Shown piece by piece: positions 46,140 to 57,313 of a stretch of DNA of 64,000 nt. This DNA comes from Bradysia coprophila (taxonomy: Eukaryota > Arthropoda > Insecta > Diptera > Sciaridae), in assembly GCF_014529535.1 (NCBI RefSeq), contig NW_023503616.1:6682584-6746583 (forward strand), written 5' to 3'. Under the pieces are notes generated by a model. The model was given only the letters and a program-made list of their open reading frames with translations. It was not told the DNA's origin and searched no databases. How positions within the stretch are numbered: position 1 is the stretch's first letter; the number at the start of each line of letters is the position of its first letter. The translations under genes and the position numbers were made by a program.

Positions 46140-46821
46140 TGTGGTATCCCACATCCCGAACTGGGAATAATACCAGTAATATATTGATTCTAGAATATTC
46201 CACGAAATCTTATTGAGGTTGGATATTCTTAGAATCATATATACATAACGGACTCGTTGCATAATGAGCCGTTTGTTTGATATGGATATTTGTGAGAATT
46301 CATTTATGAATTTGTTCACATGAGATAAGTGGATATGTGAAATACAGATCAGACGCATTTACACTTTGACCCATGAGATAAGTCAAGTGTGTGAAAGGAA
46401 ATGCTGTCTAGACACTATTAAAGTGGAAACATCTGCTGTCCATATATTCATGCGACTATTTTATGTCATATGAATGATCCGTTTGTTCTTTCAGAGGGTG
46501 TGGTTTGATAGCGAGACGAGATCATGATCATGATCTGGGTTTAGATGGCTGTAGAAAAATGATTTGAGATCAGTCAGTTGTAATATTTCGAAGTGAACGG
46601 TCGAGTCCTTTCTTGATCAGCCGGTTGTTCATAAAAATAATGTTGGCTAACTTGTTTTACTAGTGACAAATTATGTTATAGAAGAACGATATAATTTTCA
46701 TTTGCGAAATAAATTATTGTTGGAACCAATTTTTGGACTTTTTTTTAAAATATTGTTCAGTGATCACAAGTGTTTTAAAGTGTGCCCCAGAATATCACAT
46801 AGCCGGGACTGGGACATCACA
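46140..46821 (+). repeat. 3' LTR of the env-only element (682 bp)
   Basis: Matches 31255-31936 over the whole length with two visible differences. Flanked on the right by CATT (46822-46825), which duplicates 31251-31254. Confidence 0.93.
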
Positions 46822-48785
46822 CATTCGAAAACTATTACACAAATTCTAAAAAAAACTAAAATGCATTAGATTTACGTTAACACCGTTGTAGTGAAATCAT
46901 CACTACTTACATCAAAATAATCAATCAATCGAAACTGATCAACGAAACCCAATCCCATCCTAAACTAAAATAGGAATCCATTCCCAAATACGGTCGCACG
47001 CGTAGCATTAAAATCATGCCACCGCATATTCCCATTTTCATAAAAATCTAAAATTAACCTCTAACCCTTCCCTTAGGCATATTCGATGATTATAAGATTA
47101 TAAATAATACCGCTGGAACAATCCAGAGGTTGTCTTGTCTTATCTTATCCTTTCGCGTCGTCGTGAATTCATAAGCTTCGTTGTGTGTTACGTTTGAATC
47201 AATTATTTCATTAATTAAATAAGTTAAAAGTGTTAGAAAAATAATTAGAAATAAAATTTGTTAAAGTGAAAACTATTTAGTGAATAAAGTTTCATTCTTC
47301 ATCTTTTAAAAGAAAAGAGTTGTTTGTTTATTCTCGAAAATAAAGTTAATTGAGTTTACTAAATTTCATCATCGGTACGCCTAAAGCCAATTCCAACCGC
47401 TCGGGAAATCCTGGCAATTAGGCTTCGTTAATCTTTATACAATTAAATTAAATACGAATCAATAAGTGTTGAAGTGTTTTAACGAATAGAGTAGACGAGC
47501 GCTACACCGTTATTCCAATTTACGTGAACCATTCGAAAACTATTTCACAAATTCTAAAAAAATAAAATGGTGAAAAACGTATTATACCAGACACTCATAA
47601 TCATGACATGGTCATTTTTCATTAAAATATCTGAAAAGTTCGACAGTTTGATAGTTAGACAGCAACATTCGAAAACTGTTTCACAAATTCTAAACCATAA
47701 AATGCATTAGATTTAGTCACTAAATACGGGACACATTCGAAAACTATTTCACAAATTCTAAAAAAAAAACTAAAATGCATTAGATTTACGTTAACACCGT
47801 TATTCCAATTTACGTGAACCATTCGAAAACTATTTCACAAATTCTAAAAAAATAAAATGGTGAAAAACGTATTATACCAGACACTCATAATCATGACATG
47901 GTCATTTTTCATTAAAATATCTGAAAAGGTCGACAGTTTGATCAGTTTGATGGTTAGACAAAAATACTCGAAAAATTGTTTCACAAATGCTAAACCTTTA
48001 TGCATTAGATTTATTCACTATATACGGGACACATTCGAAAACTATTTCACAAATTCTAAAAAAATAAAATGCAGAAAGTTGTGTTTTTGAAAGCATAAGT
48101 ATAAAAGGTCAAAAAAATATTTTTATTTTAAGATAAGCGAAAAAAAGACTGCTCAAATTGCACATAAAAGGTCACCTTTTATTTAACTAAAAGTTAATTC
48201 GGTTTTCATTATGTTAATCAATTGACTGCACTAAAACCAAAAATATTAAAATAATTGCCTAATTTTAAACATCTCATTTTCTCCAATTGTCTCGACACTC
48301 GAAAATAAATATTTCTTTAGCTCCAGAACATCCAAAACCAGGAATAGTAAATTATATTTTCTCATATTTTCGATTTACTTCTTCAATGTTTTTAATTTTT
48401 TGCGTAAGTTCAAGGAAATAGTGTGGTTTCATGCCAACACTGATTGGTGTTACAATTATCTAGTGTAATTGGACATTTATTGAAGAAAAAATGAGTCGTA
48501 CAGTGGGTTTGAGTGATGCATACAAGAAAATGTATTTGATACCACCCGAAAGTGTACAAAAAGTTACAAGAATCCAATTCAATAGACAATGTAGGGCCAT
48601 TCGAAAACTATTTCACAAATTCTAAAAAATAAAATGCAGTAGGATGATTTAGTAGGAAGTTAAACAAAACACTTAGAAATATTAAAAAAGGTATTTCGTT
48701 CAATAGTTTTTCGAACGTAAAATAAAGAGCAATAATAATGGAAGGGAACATTCGAAAACTATCTCACAAATTCTAAAAAATTAAA
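46822..48785. repeat. Array of a short conserved motif with variable spacers
   Basis: The motif CATTCGAAAACTATTTCACA plus AATTCTAAA, an A-run and often AAAATG recurs at about 46822, 47531, 47668, 47732, 47819, 48031, 48599 and 48749. Longer units (motif, then GTGAAAAACGTATTATACCAG, CATGACATGGTCA and TCGACAGTTTG) are repeated at 47531-47700 and 47819-47990. The array is interrupted by the solo LTR at 46887-47506. The same units lie at 29743-29990, left of the provirus, so the nest probably inserted within or next to one array. Confidence 0.75.
46887..47506. mobile_element. Solo LTR, 620 bp, CCGT target duplication
   Basis: Starts TGTAGTGAAATC and ends GAGCGCTACA, so the inverted tips are TGTAG...CTACA. 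It is flanked by CCGT at 46883-46886 and 47507-47510. A 4-bp duplication and TG...CA ends suit a Ty3/gypsy LTR. The flanking array resumes in register (AACACCGT | TATTCC). Orientation is not established. It lacks any internal coding sequence. Confidence 0.85.
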
Positions 48786-49181
48786 TTTAGCCGGTTGACT
48801 GATCTGATAACGTTAAATGCCATGGGACAATTATCTTTGTGTGCTACACAGAAACTGTGATTTGATCAGAGCGACAATATTACTGACTGATGATCTTGAT
48901 TAATAGTGGCACGCTTTTTATTGTGAATATTGGCAGTCCCACTTCACTATATCAAAACAATAACAATATTAATAACCTTAACCATAAGCTATTTTTGTCT
49001 ATATGCTTGTACAGCAACAAGCGTTACAGTCGAAGAAATTTAGTTTTCGGGTTTTCCAAAGGTATTAATCTTATTTAACCCACACTTTATCCCACAACAA
49101 TGGAATCCACAAATTTAAATTTAGTTAACACAGCGGTCACAATGATGGCGCTGCAGTCACGATTTCAAAATGTGATATAGG

Positions 49182-49616
49182 GTGGATAAACTAAATTTTG
49201 GTTTTAGCTACATTTTCGCTTGGTTTTTAATTGTTACATTAGGCTTCACAATTAAGAGTATCTTTATGCAATATAAACCGTTTGAGTTTGAAAAAAGAGG
49301 TTTTGTATCAGTGAACAATATAGGAAAGCGTTCAGTACGTCTCAACACACAAAAGAACGTAAAACATATTTGTACATTTAGCCACCCTACGTCCGTCATA
49401 GCTTCTATTGTCTTCAAAAACATATTGTGCGCTTGTCATGATATGTATCAGAAGTTTGTTTATTTATGTGTCTCATCTAAAATGCTCGCCAGCAAAATTT
49501 TGATCATTAAATTCAACGGCCAGATTGATCTAAATGTTAAAATAATTGTGAATAATAGTGAAGTTAATGTGGTTTTGTTTTCTCCTCATAAAGGAATTTT
49601 CATCAGTTCGACGTAA
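49182..49616 (+). CDS. ORF in the left foldback arm, unknown protein
   Basis: An open frame of 144 codons to the TAA at 49614-49616. The first codon is GTG; the first true ATG is 49266, giving about 116 residues. I do not recognise it. It has a hydrophobic N-terminal segment (FAWFLIVTLGFTI) ahead of that ATG and several cysteines (NILCACHDMY). The same frame is preserved, inverted, in the right arm. Whether it is expressed is unknown. Confidence 0.4.
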   Translation: MDKLNFGFSYIFAWFLIVTLGFTIKSIFMQYKPFEFEKRGFVSVNNIGKRSVRLNTQKNVKHICTFSHPTSVIASIVFKNILCACHDMYQKFVYLCVSSKMLASKILIIKFNGQIDLNVKIIVNNSEVNVVLFSPHKGIFISST

Positions 49617-50221
49617 AGTGCGGAGCACCATTAGAAAAAAAACTTGTCGCTGAAGAATGATCAAAAAGTTGCTGGACGCAATAGCTTCAACTAATGCTTT
49701 GCAGGATATAGAATCAAAATTAGAGAAACACCAAGAAACACCATTTGAAATCTTCACAATCATCATTTCAACTAAAGGCTTTTTTTAAACGAAACGCAGA
49801 TTCGGAACATTCTTTTTGCAAAATTACAATTTGGCATAGTAAATAAATTCAACTCTTTGTATAAGTGAAGCTCATGATTGAGCTCAAGCATGAAAACAGA
49901 ATCTGGTCAGGAATAAGATAAGAATATGAATATATGACGAACTTCAAAGTTCATGATTTATAAATGCCTGCTCATGCAGTTATGCTTGCTGTTACGATTT
50001 CCAAAGAATTTTAATATCAAACAGAAGTACAATTTCCAAATCGGTTTTCTATTTATTTTATTGTATTTCCGACCTCGTTCTAGAGTAATAAAGTTTTCTG
50101 TGGATCATTTGTAACTTCATGAAAATATTAAGATGGAAAACCTCAGAAACATTCACATAAAAACTATGTTTTCCTAACTAGTGTTGAAATAGTCTTTTTG
50201 CATTCATTAGGAATAGCTATT

Positions 50222-50341
50222 TTGCTAACAAGTTAGTAAATGGGCTTCTTTTGCGCACTAGATGTGAGTTTGCCGATACGATCGGAGCGAGTTCGGCAAC
50301 ACATCGTGTGCGCAAAACCCCATTTACTAACGTGTTAGCAA
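50222..50341. repeat. Palindrome with GCGCACTAGATGT core
   Basis: Runs from TTGCTAACAAGTTAGTAAAT to ATTTACTAACGTGTTAGCAA. The inner part is GCGCACTAGATGTGAG...TTGCCGA then TCGG...CAACACATCGTGTGCGC. It shares its core with the palindrome at 16533-16654. Confidence 0.75.
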
Positions 50342-51813
50342 CAAGATTTTATCTACTGTTAGTTGAAATATTCATAATTTTCAAGCAAAACACATCAACT
50401 CAAAATCCTACTTCACATGATCGTAGTAGGATTCTGTCAGTTGCGTGCGCATAAGTTTCTATATTGGTTATATGCTTAAGGCATATAACCAATATATAAA
50501 CTTATGCGCACGGAAATTTTCGTGTGTAAATTGACTGTCTTTGCTAACTAGATTCATGCTGAAAATTATGAATTTTTTCAACTTACAGTAGATAAAATAA
50601 CTACTGGACAGTCGAGACGGTTTACTTGTAGTCCGAAATTATATTTTGGCTTCGTAGATTTCTAACAAGAGGAATTATATGATATGCGGTACATACTGTC
50701 CCGTACAATCTTTTTCTAAATAAAAAGTTGGACTAAGTGTTGCTTTTTTTGACAAAAAAATCTTCTGGAAGTTTATCCATCCACACAGCAGTGAAGTATC
50801 GCCAAAGTCAAATCTACAATATTGTATTATTTGGTGATTTGTCATATTTTGGAGTTTCTTCACACTTTGGCGATTTTTCTTGACAATTCATCATATTTAG
50901 TTGATTTGTTAAATCATCAAGAAAAGTCTCAGAAGTGTGAAGATACGCCATAAAGACAAATTTTCAATTCTCTATGATCCTTGGAGTTTCTTTACTATTG
51001 GGCGATATTTCTTGGTTTTTCTTCACAATATGACGATTTTTCTTGTTGATTTTTCAAATCAACCATAATCAACCATAATGATGAATTGCCAAGAAGAGTC
51101 GATAGAGTGTTAAGAAGAGAAAAATCGCCAGAGTGTGAGGAAACGCCAAAGTGAAAAAATACGTTTTTGAAATGTCTTTACATTATCTTTCGTAAAATGA
51201 AAGTTTCCTCGGGATCTTTCGTTAAAGTATGAATTGCCCAGGATGGATCAAGATGCCTTTACTTTACCTGACGTAAAATAAGAGTTTCCTTAGGATCGAA
51301 CCAGGCAGTATTTCGTAACCTTTATAAAAGGATAGATTCACTAGCATCGAACAAATACCGCCTTTGCGATACCTTTCGTAAAAGGATAAATTTCCAAGGA
51401 TTGAACAAAATCATCATCATTTGTGGTTGATTTGTTTAATCACCACGAAGAATTGCCAAAGTGTGAAGAAACGCAACAAAGACAAATTTATCATTCTTTG
51501 TTTCTGTCGGCGTTTCTTCACACTTTGCCGATTTTTTATTTTTGGCGATTCTTCACGAGAATCTTGATTCACGACGGCTACGAGCTTTAGCGAAAAAGAA
51601 TGTTGTTCCGATCCAAATCTGAGAGCGAACCTCCGTTTCGTTTAAAAAAAGCCTCAGTTGAAATGATGTTGATGAAGATTTCAAATGGACGGCTCTTGGT
51701 GTTTCTCTAATTTTGATTCTATATCCTGCAAAGCATTAGTTGAAGCTATTGCGTCCAGCAACTTTTTGATCATTCTTCAGCGACAAGTTTTTTTTCTAAT
51801 GGTGCTCCGCACT

Positions 51814-52248
51814 TTACATCGAACTGATGCAAATTCCTTTATGAAGAGAAAACAAAACCACATTAACTTCACATTTATTCACAATTATTGTAACATTTAG
51901 ATCAATTTTGTCGTTGAATTTAATGATCAAAATTTTGCTGGCGAGCATTTTAGATGAGACACATAAATAAACAAACTTCTGATACATATCATGACAAGCG
52001 CACAATATGTTTTTGAAGACAATAGAAGCTATGACGGACGTAGGGTGGCTAAATGTACAAATATGTTTTACGTTCTTTTGTGTGTTGAGACGTACTGAAC
52101 GCTTTCCTATATTGTTCACTGATACAAAACCTCTTTTTTCAAACTCAAACGGTTTATATTGCATAAAGATACTCTTAATTGTGAAGCCTAATGTAACAAT
52201 TAAAAACCAAGCGAAAATGTAGCTAAAACCAAAATTTAGTTTATCCAC
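51814..52248 (-). CDS. ORF in the right foldback arm, near-identical partner
   Basis: 144 codons on the minus strand. The first 110 or so residues are the same as in the left-arm ORF (49182-49616), while the last 33 carry several substitutions (for example DKIDLNVTIIVNKCE against GQIDLNVKIIVNNSE). No stop has arisen in either copy. Confidence 0.4.
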   Translation of the reverse strand: MDKLNFGFSYIFAWFLIVTLGFTIKSIFMQYKPFEFEKRGFVSVNNIGKRSVRLNTQKNVKHICTFSHPTSVIASIVFKNILCACHDMYQKFVYLCVSSKMLASKILIIKFNDKIDLNVTIIVNKCEVNVVLFSLHKGICISSM

Positions 52249-52439
52249 CCTATATCACATTTTGAAATCGTGACTGCAGCGCCATCATTGTGACCGCTGT
52301 GTTAACTAAATTTAAATTTGTGGATTCCATTGTTGTGGGATAAAGTGTGGGTTAAATAAGATTAATACCTTTGGAAAACCCGAAAACTGAATTTCTTCGA
52401 CTGTAATGCACTTTTATAATAATAATAATAATAATTTTC

Positions 52440-52860
52440 TGTAATTATTCGTATACCAAATATATCGACAATATTTGGGTAATCGAATAAACAAACTCTT
52501 GGACGTTGAGACCATAGACGCTAAAGACTCAACAGAAACGATTATGAAAATGGGTCAGTGGAACATAATGCCTTTTTAAGCGCTCTTATTTAAACGCTAC
52601 GCCGAACAAACAATGTTCACTACTCATTGAGTGTTGTATTTCGACGATGTCGATGTCGATTTTGGTACCGTAGTCAGATGATAGCTCTGACAATGATTCG
52701 GTGAAAGATGTGAATGCCAACACGGAGATACTTTTTGGATCATTACCCGACACCAATGCTGATGGAGCAGTGGCAGTGGAGAAAGCAACTACATCTAGTG
52801 ACGCAATGTGTGACTGATTTGGGTCGGAAACATTGCTGGGCTACACAGTAAAATGTATAT
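52440..52860 (+). pseudogene. Diverged relative of the 30451-31072 unit
   Basis: Shares the boundary stretch (ATCGAATAAACAAACTC then GGACGTTGAGAC, at about 52481-52512) and a degenerate acidic ORF (SDDSSDNDSVKDVN) broken by in-frame stops (TAG at about 52671). No function can be inferred. Confidence 0.55.
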
Positions 52861-53384
52861 TTAAGACAGAAACATTGTTGAATAAAATTAGTTTTAAAAA
52901 CAGTAAGGAAAGCATTTCGAGTAAATCTGAATGAACTCCGATGAACAAGTAGTCATTCTTAGTTTGAAGTACAGAGAAATATAAGTCTGCTAAATACGGT
53001 GATTGAAACATATTAATCGTAGGCAATTTACCGAATTTTACATTGACGATCTTCTCAACATTATGGCGCTTCATTACCGTTGTATAGGACTTTTCCATTT
53101 GTAGTACAAAATTTGTAACATGCTGTGTCATCTTATTGCCGTAAATGTAACCTCATCACGCTCATCAACAACACCACATACTAGCAGGCGCTCACTGACT
53201 TCAGAATCCCCACACATATTGACTTTAAATGACGAAAAAACTTCAAGGCTTTTTGTTTTATGCACACGTTATTTAATGTATACCCGACCCCGAAACGCAT
53301 TACTGACATTCGTTTAGTCATAATGCATATATTTTTAGTGTATGCATAATATGCATGTTGTTTATTGTCGGTTTTACCACTCTA

Positions 53385-53460
53385 CCGCTGAGGGAATAGG
53401 ACTTGCCGTAGCGACGAGATATGGTTCTCTGTTCTCGCAACAAATGGTGACCCCAACGTG
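53385..53460 (+). repeat. BEL-like LTR end with primer binding site
   Basis: The LTR end GACGAGATATGGTTCTCTG...CGCAACA (to 53442) resembles the end of the LTR at 23949-24368. Two bases later comes TGGTGACCCCAACGTG (53445-53460), the usual type of BEL primer site. The body of the element downstream is degraded; a matching RT fragment occurs at about 54785-55135. Confidence 0.6.
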
Positions 53461-54784
53461 ATCTATTTCACGTAAGATATCCGTTAAAACCATTGTGCAA
53501 GCTGAACATCGATTGGAAGTATATGTTTTTGGCCAGCCATAATTTTGGTAAAGAATTGATTATTGTTCAACTAAACACTTTAAAAAAATCCACAGACGAT
53601 TAAACATTGCGACTATGGTGTTGTGAATAAAGTGCTTAGTTTTCATTGCCTATATTGAGGCAATTTTTTGTTAAAAATCGAAAGTTATAAATGACAATCC
53701 GGAAACTTTTTTAATATAATTTCGAAACGTTTTATGCAAACGTAATACGCCAGTGAAAATACTTTTATGCAAAGCGTAATAAGTAAGACTAACGAATTCT
53801 ATGGTGAAATTCGTTCCGTGCGATCGTGAACTATTTAAAAACGCATTGATACACAAAACATTTCTCTAAGTAAAATCGTTAAAGGAAATAAGAAACATTT
53901 GATCGTCGAGATCCAAAGTTGAAATTTGGGGGTAAATTTCAGTAAAATACTTTCAACATTATTACCGTTGCATAAACTCTAGAGAAGTTTAAATAATAAA
54001 GTGCACTAAATAACTAAAAAAGGGTCAGGATGACTACAAAATTAGGAATGGCAGGCTAGATAAATGAAACCTGGACAGATTCACAATCAACAAACTTGAA
54101 CGTTTAGCTCTGCAGATTGTATCCAAATGTCCGCAGGTGACACGGATGCATGAGAAGGTGAATGCGTGCGACCCAATAAGATACAATGCAACGTTCCTTT
54201 ATGACTACGGAGATAAAATCCGCCCACCCTTGAATCAGTTGGTGTAATCCTTCCAAAATAAGCCGACCGATCCAAGAGAAACACACATGTACGGTTCTTC
54301 ACAATTTTGACCGTATCGTTCACACTTAAATTAAGAAAGTAGACGAAGCTCAACAAAAACTAAAAGTGCGGACGAAAAAAGAAAATTTTGAATCCGAAAG
54401 TGAAAATTGGGAACAACAGGACGAGTAGGAGTATAAAAGTGAAAATATAAAAATCGGATACCGACATGTGAGCGTGGGGCTACTTAAATTTTAACATAAT
54501 TAGGAGACCAAGCAAAGTAAGTGTAAGAGCTAGTTATGACCATAAAAAGGAAAATCCAATGTAGAACATAGATTCTCACTCAGGAATCAGTTAATTTTTC
54601 GGAAAAAGCACCATTTCAATCATAAAAGTGCTATCAATTGAAAACCGTCAAATATGGGACGAGATGTGCTCATATTTAGCCATAAAAACCTTGCAAATTT
54701 TGGTAGACATGAAATCAGCTCAGTCTCAGTATCCACTGGCTTCAACGATAGCTAAACGGGACTCCAACGTAAGCTAAACGGGAT

Positions 54785-55135
54785 TCCAACGTAGACGACA
54801 TCATGTCCGGATCCAACAATTTGCAAGAAGCAATGAATTGATATGCTGAAAGGAGCAGGCACGCAATTACGTAAGTGGTGTGTGAACCACTATCAGCTAT
54901 TGGAAAACATCCCATCTGGCAAGAAGGAAATCAGCCTAGATTTCCAAGCAGAGAACGAGGGGACTAAAGTACTGGACATGAGATGGATCCCAAAGGCAGA
55001 TGATTCAGCCTTGAATGTCAATCAAAACATCATCCAAAAATCACAAAAAGGACAGTGTTGTCGGAAATCGCGCAATTATTCGATCTATTGGGGTTGGTTG
55101 GTCCTGTTATTGTACGAGCAAAGGTATTCGTAAGA
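54785..55135 (+). pseudogene. BEL-type reverse transcriptase fragment
   Basis: Reads NVDDIMSGSNNLQEA at about 54793-54838, then a stop/frame change, then LRKWCVNHYQLLENIPSGKK and EISLDFQAENEGTKVLDMRW (54865-54990). It is closely similar to the relic at 28380-28620. Too short and broken to be functional. Confidence 0.75.
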
Positions 55136-55209
55136 GAACTATGTGATCTGGAATACGATTGGCATATCAAAATTCCACTGGAAATGCAAGAAAAATGCTT
55201 TTTTTGTTG

Positions 55210-57313
55210 ATAAAACATCGCGGAAGTAGTATTCGTTGCCGTACTCTAATGGTTCATCACCCGCCGATAGACCGCCACGTCTTTGGAAAACAGAAAAATT
55301 CAGAGAATTTTAGAATCGCTTCATGTTGTTGAAAACATTAAAGCTGAAAAACTGATTCAAAAGGAACAAAAAAAGGACGCCAAAAATCACTCGCGCACTG
55401 ACATTTAACGATTGGTGACTCGACGTGGCGTCGGTTTAGCTCAATCAATTAGAAAATAAATGAAAGTAGAACGGTATTCTATGAGCCACGGCCGAACTGT
55501 GGAATAACAAGTCAAAGATAAGAAACATCGTTTTTTTTAATTCGAAACTTCAGCGAAAAAAGTTGCGTCCACAACTGTATTTTCGAACAGCTCATTATGA
55601 TTAGAGATTTGTAGATGCTTCTCGGACAGAAGTAAGGGAATTTGTGTCGTGAATTCGTCTTTTTCGTATCTGTTTGGGACAGTTGATTTTATACACTCTC
55701 ACGAAATTGCCTAAAATCCAAAACAGACACGTGAATCTCATCTTGGTGACAAAAAAATACTTTTGATGTCACGGGACCATTAGACCAATTAGATCATTTT
55801 TCTCATAATTTGGTCTCTTTGCGTGATAAGTTGTGGACGCTAGATGTTAGGCACCTTCACTTGCCGCTCTCATTACGTTCAGACTGGAACTCGCTAAGTT
55901 GCCTTAAATCAGTGACGAAAAGTGAAAATTTTGTTGTTGTTTTTTGAGAAAATGCAACTATCGGTGACAAATGCTTTTTCATGCCTTGGACATAAATCTA
56001 CCGGCTACAACTAGCGAAATTGCCTAAGATCTACCGTCCGATACGTAAATAACTATTTTAGGCAATCGATGCGTATAGATTAAGGTTAGCTCACATAGTA
56101 TGTGTTTATGGTGTGACCGGGTTTTCTGGTGGTATAATGTACCAATACATGTGCGCAAACTTGTAAAAATAAAAAAATTAAATACCCACTGCTGACCGGT
56201 GGCGACATGCTTGACGAATGCATAATACGAGAACAAATTCATTTATCTACTGTCACACTGACTTCGGCTTCGAGTGACAAACTACATATCTAGTGCCTAA
56301 AATAGCATTTTTCACTCAGTGGAACAAATAACTATTATTTCATACGTGCGTTGTGGAAATGGTCTTGTCCACTGAAATTCGTTGAGCTAATGACACGTAT
56401 TCTTCGCATTCTGAGAATTGAATGGAGCAAATGCTTATTTTGTGCCTATCTTTTTTATTGAGATGTGAATTCAGTTGCTCTGTTGATTTAACATTTGTTT
56501 TCGTTTTTTTCGTGGACAAAAACCAAATTTCGTAGGATGCACACCTCGGGGAAAAGTAGGAAACTCCAACTGAATCGTAACTGTTACACTTGATATTAGT
56601 TGGCATTTGTGATTTTGTTCGCTTTGTGAACAAATAATTAATTTGAAACGTCGAAGAAATAAGTGAAAAATTTCAATAAACATTTATTCTGCTAAATTGT
56701 AAATCATAAATAAATACGTAAAGGCAAATGAGGCTTGACAAAGTCTTCATGTTAGACATATACTTAATATCTAAGTAATATTTCTTCTACATTTTTTTCT
56801 CATCATTTTGGTATTATAGATTTTCCGTTTCATTTTCTTGTTATTTTAACTTCAATTTTATGTTTATAAGGCCACTTTGTAATAAAAAATATTTTCTTCA
56901 TGATCTGATTCAATTAATAAAATTTAAAACAAAGGAAAAAAAAGGTTTTTCTGTGAAAAACGAGAACTAAGACTCCAAATCACGTAGCAAACAAATTTAC
57001 GAAAACAAAAACAAAAACAAAAAATGTCCGAGATAAGAACTCGTTCAATAAATTGTTGGTCTTTCATTGACGTGTTAAAATATTCCTTAAATTGTATCAC
57101 TCACCCCAAACCAGCAAATTTAATAATCGCAACAACAAACAACTTAACGCAATACCGAACAATGCCAATGCGCACGGATCGGTCAATGGTTTGCACTCAG
57201 CTAATCGCGATTTGACGACGAGATGTACGACTGGCTGTTAATGTTGATGTGCCACTGTAAGGCAGAACAATTAATTCAATTCGAACGTGAGAAAAAAAGT
57301 GGGGACAAAATTA
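55210..57313. other. Intergenic region left of the kinase gene, with palindrome relics
   Basis: No supported gene. About 55690-55730 and 55840-56060 carry diverged parts of the palindrome seen at 10820-10940 (GAAATTGCCTAAAATC; CGAAATTGCCTAAGATCTACCG). The rightmost part must include the 3' UTR of the kinase gene (minus strand). Confidence 0.45.

Larger units (their letters stand above)
31255..46821 (+). mobile_element. Env-only LTR provirus-like element, interrupted by a BEL element
   Basis: The two 682-bp LTRs are 31255-31936 and 46140-46821, with inverted ends TGTGGTATCCCA / TGGGATATCACA. By eye they differ at two positions. A 4-bp target duplication CATT lies at 31251-31254 and 46822-46825, as in Ty3/gypsy elements. 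The primer binding site is TGGCGCCCAACGTG at 31938-31951. The only protein gene between the LTRs, once the inserted BEL element is removed, is an envelope gene. About 1.5 kb of AT-rich repeated non-coding sequence follows, then a polypurine tract (AAGGGGGGAGTGC in the uninterrupted form). Gag and pol are absent, so the element must rely on proteins supplied in trans. Confidence 0.9.
49024..52406. mobile_element. Foldback element with ~800-bp inverted arms, each carrying an ORF
   Basis: The left arm (about 49024-49820) and right arm (about 51590-52406) are inverted copies. They start TTACAGTCGAAGAAATT and end AATTTCTTCGACTGTAA, and share CCACAACAATGGAATCCAC. Outer parts are almost identical, while the inner ends are more diverged. 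The 1.77-kb centre holds palindromes (50222-50341 and about 50438-50510) and many copies of a GCCAAAGTGTGAAGAAACGC-like motif in both orientations (50860-51540). No transposase is recognised and target duplications are not clear. Confidence 0.85.

Noticed and set aside
50860..51540. CRISPR-like array from the regularly recurring motif
   Set aside because: Eukaryotic context, copies in both orientations, irregular spacing and no unique spacers of constant length.
53670..55200. Intact second BEL element starting at the primer site 53445
   Set aside because: Downstream sequence is full of stops; only a short RT fragment is recognisable, so it is a relic.
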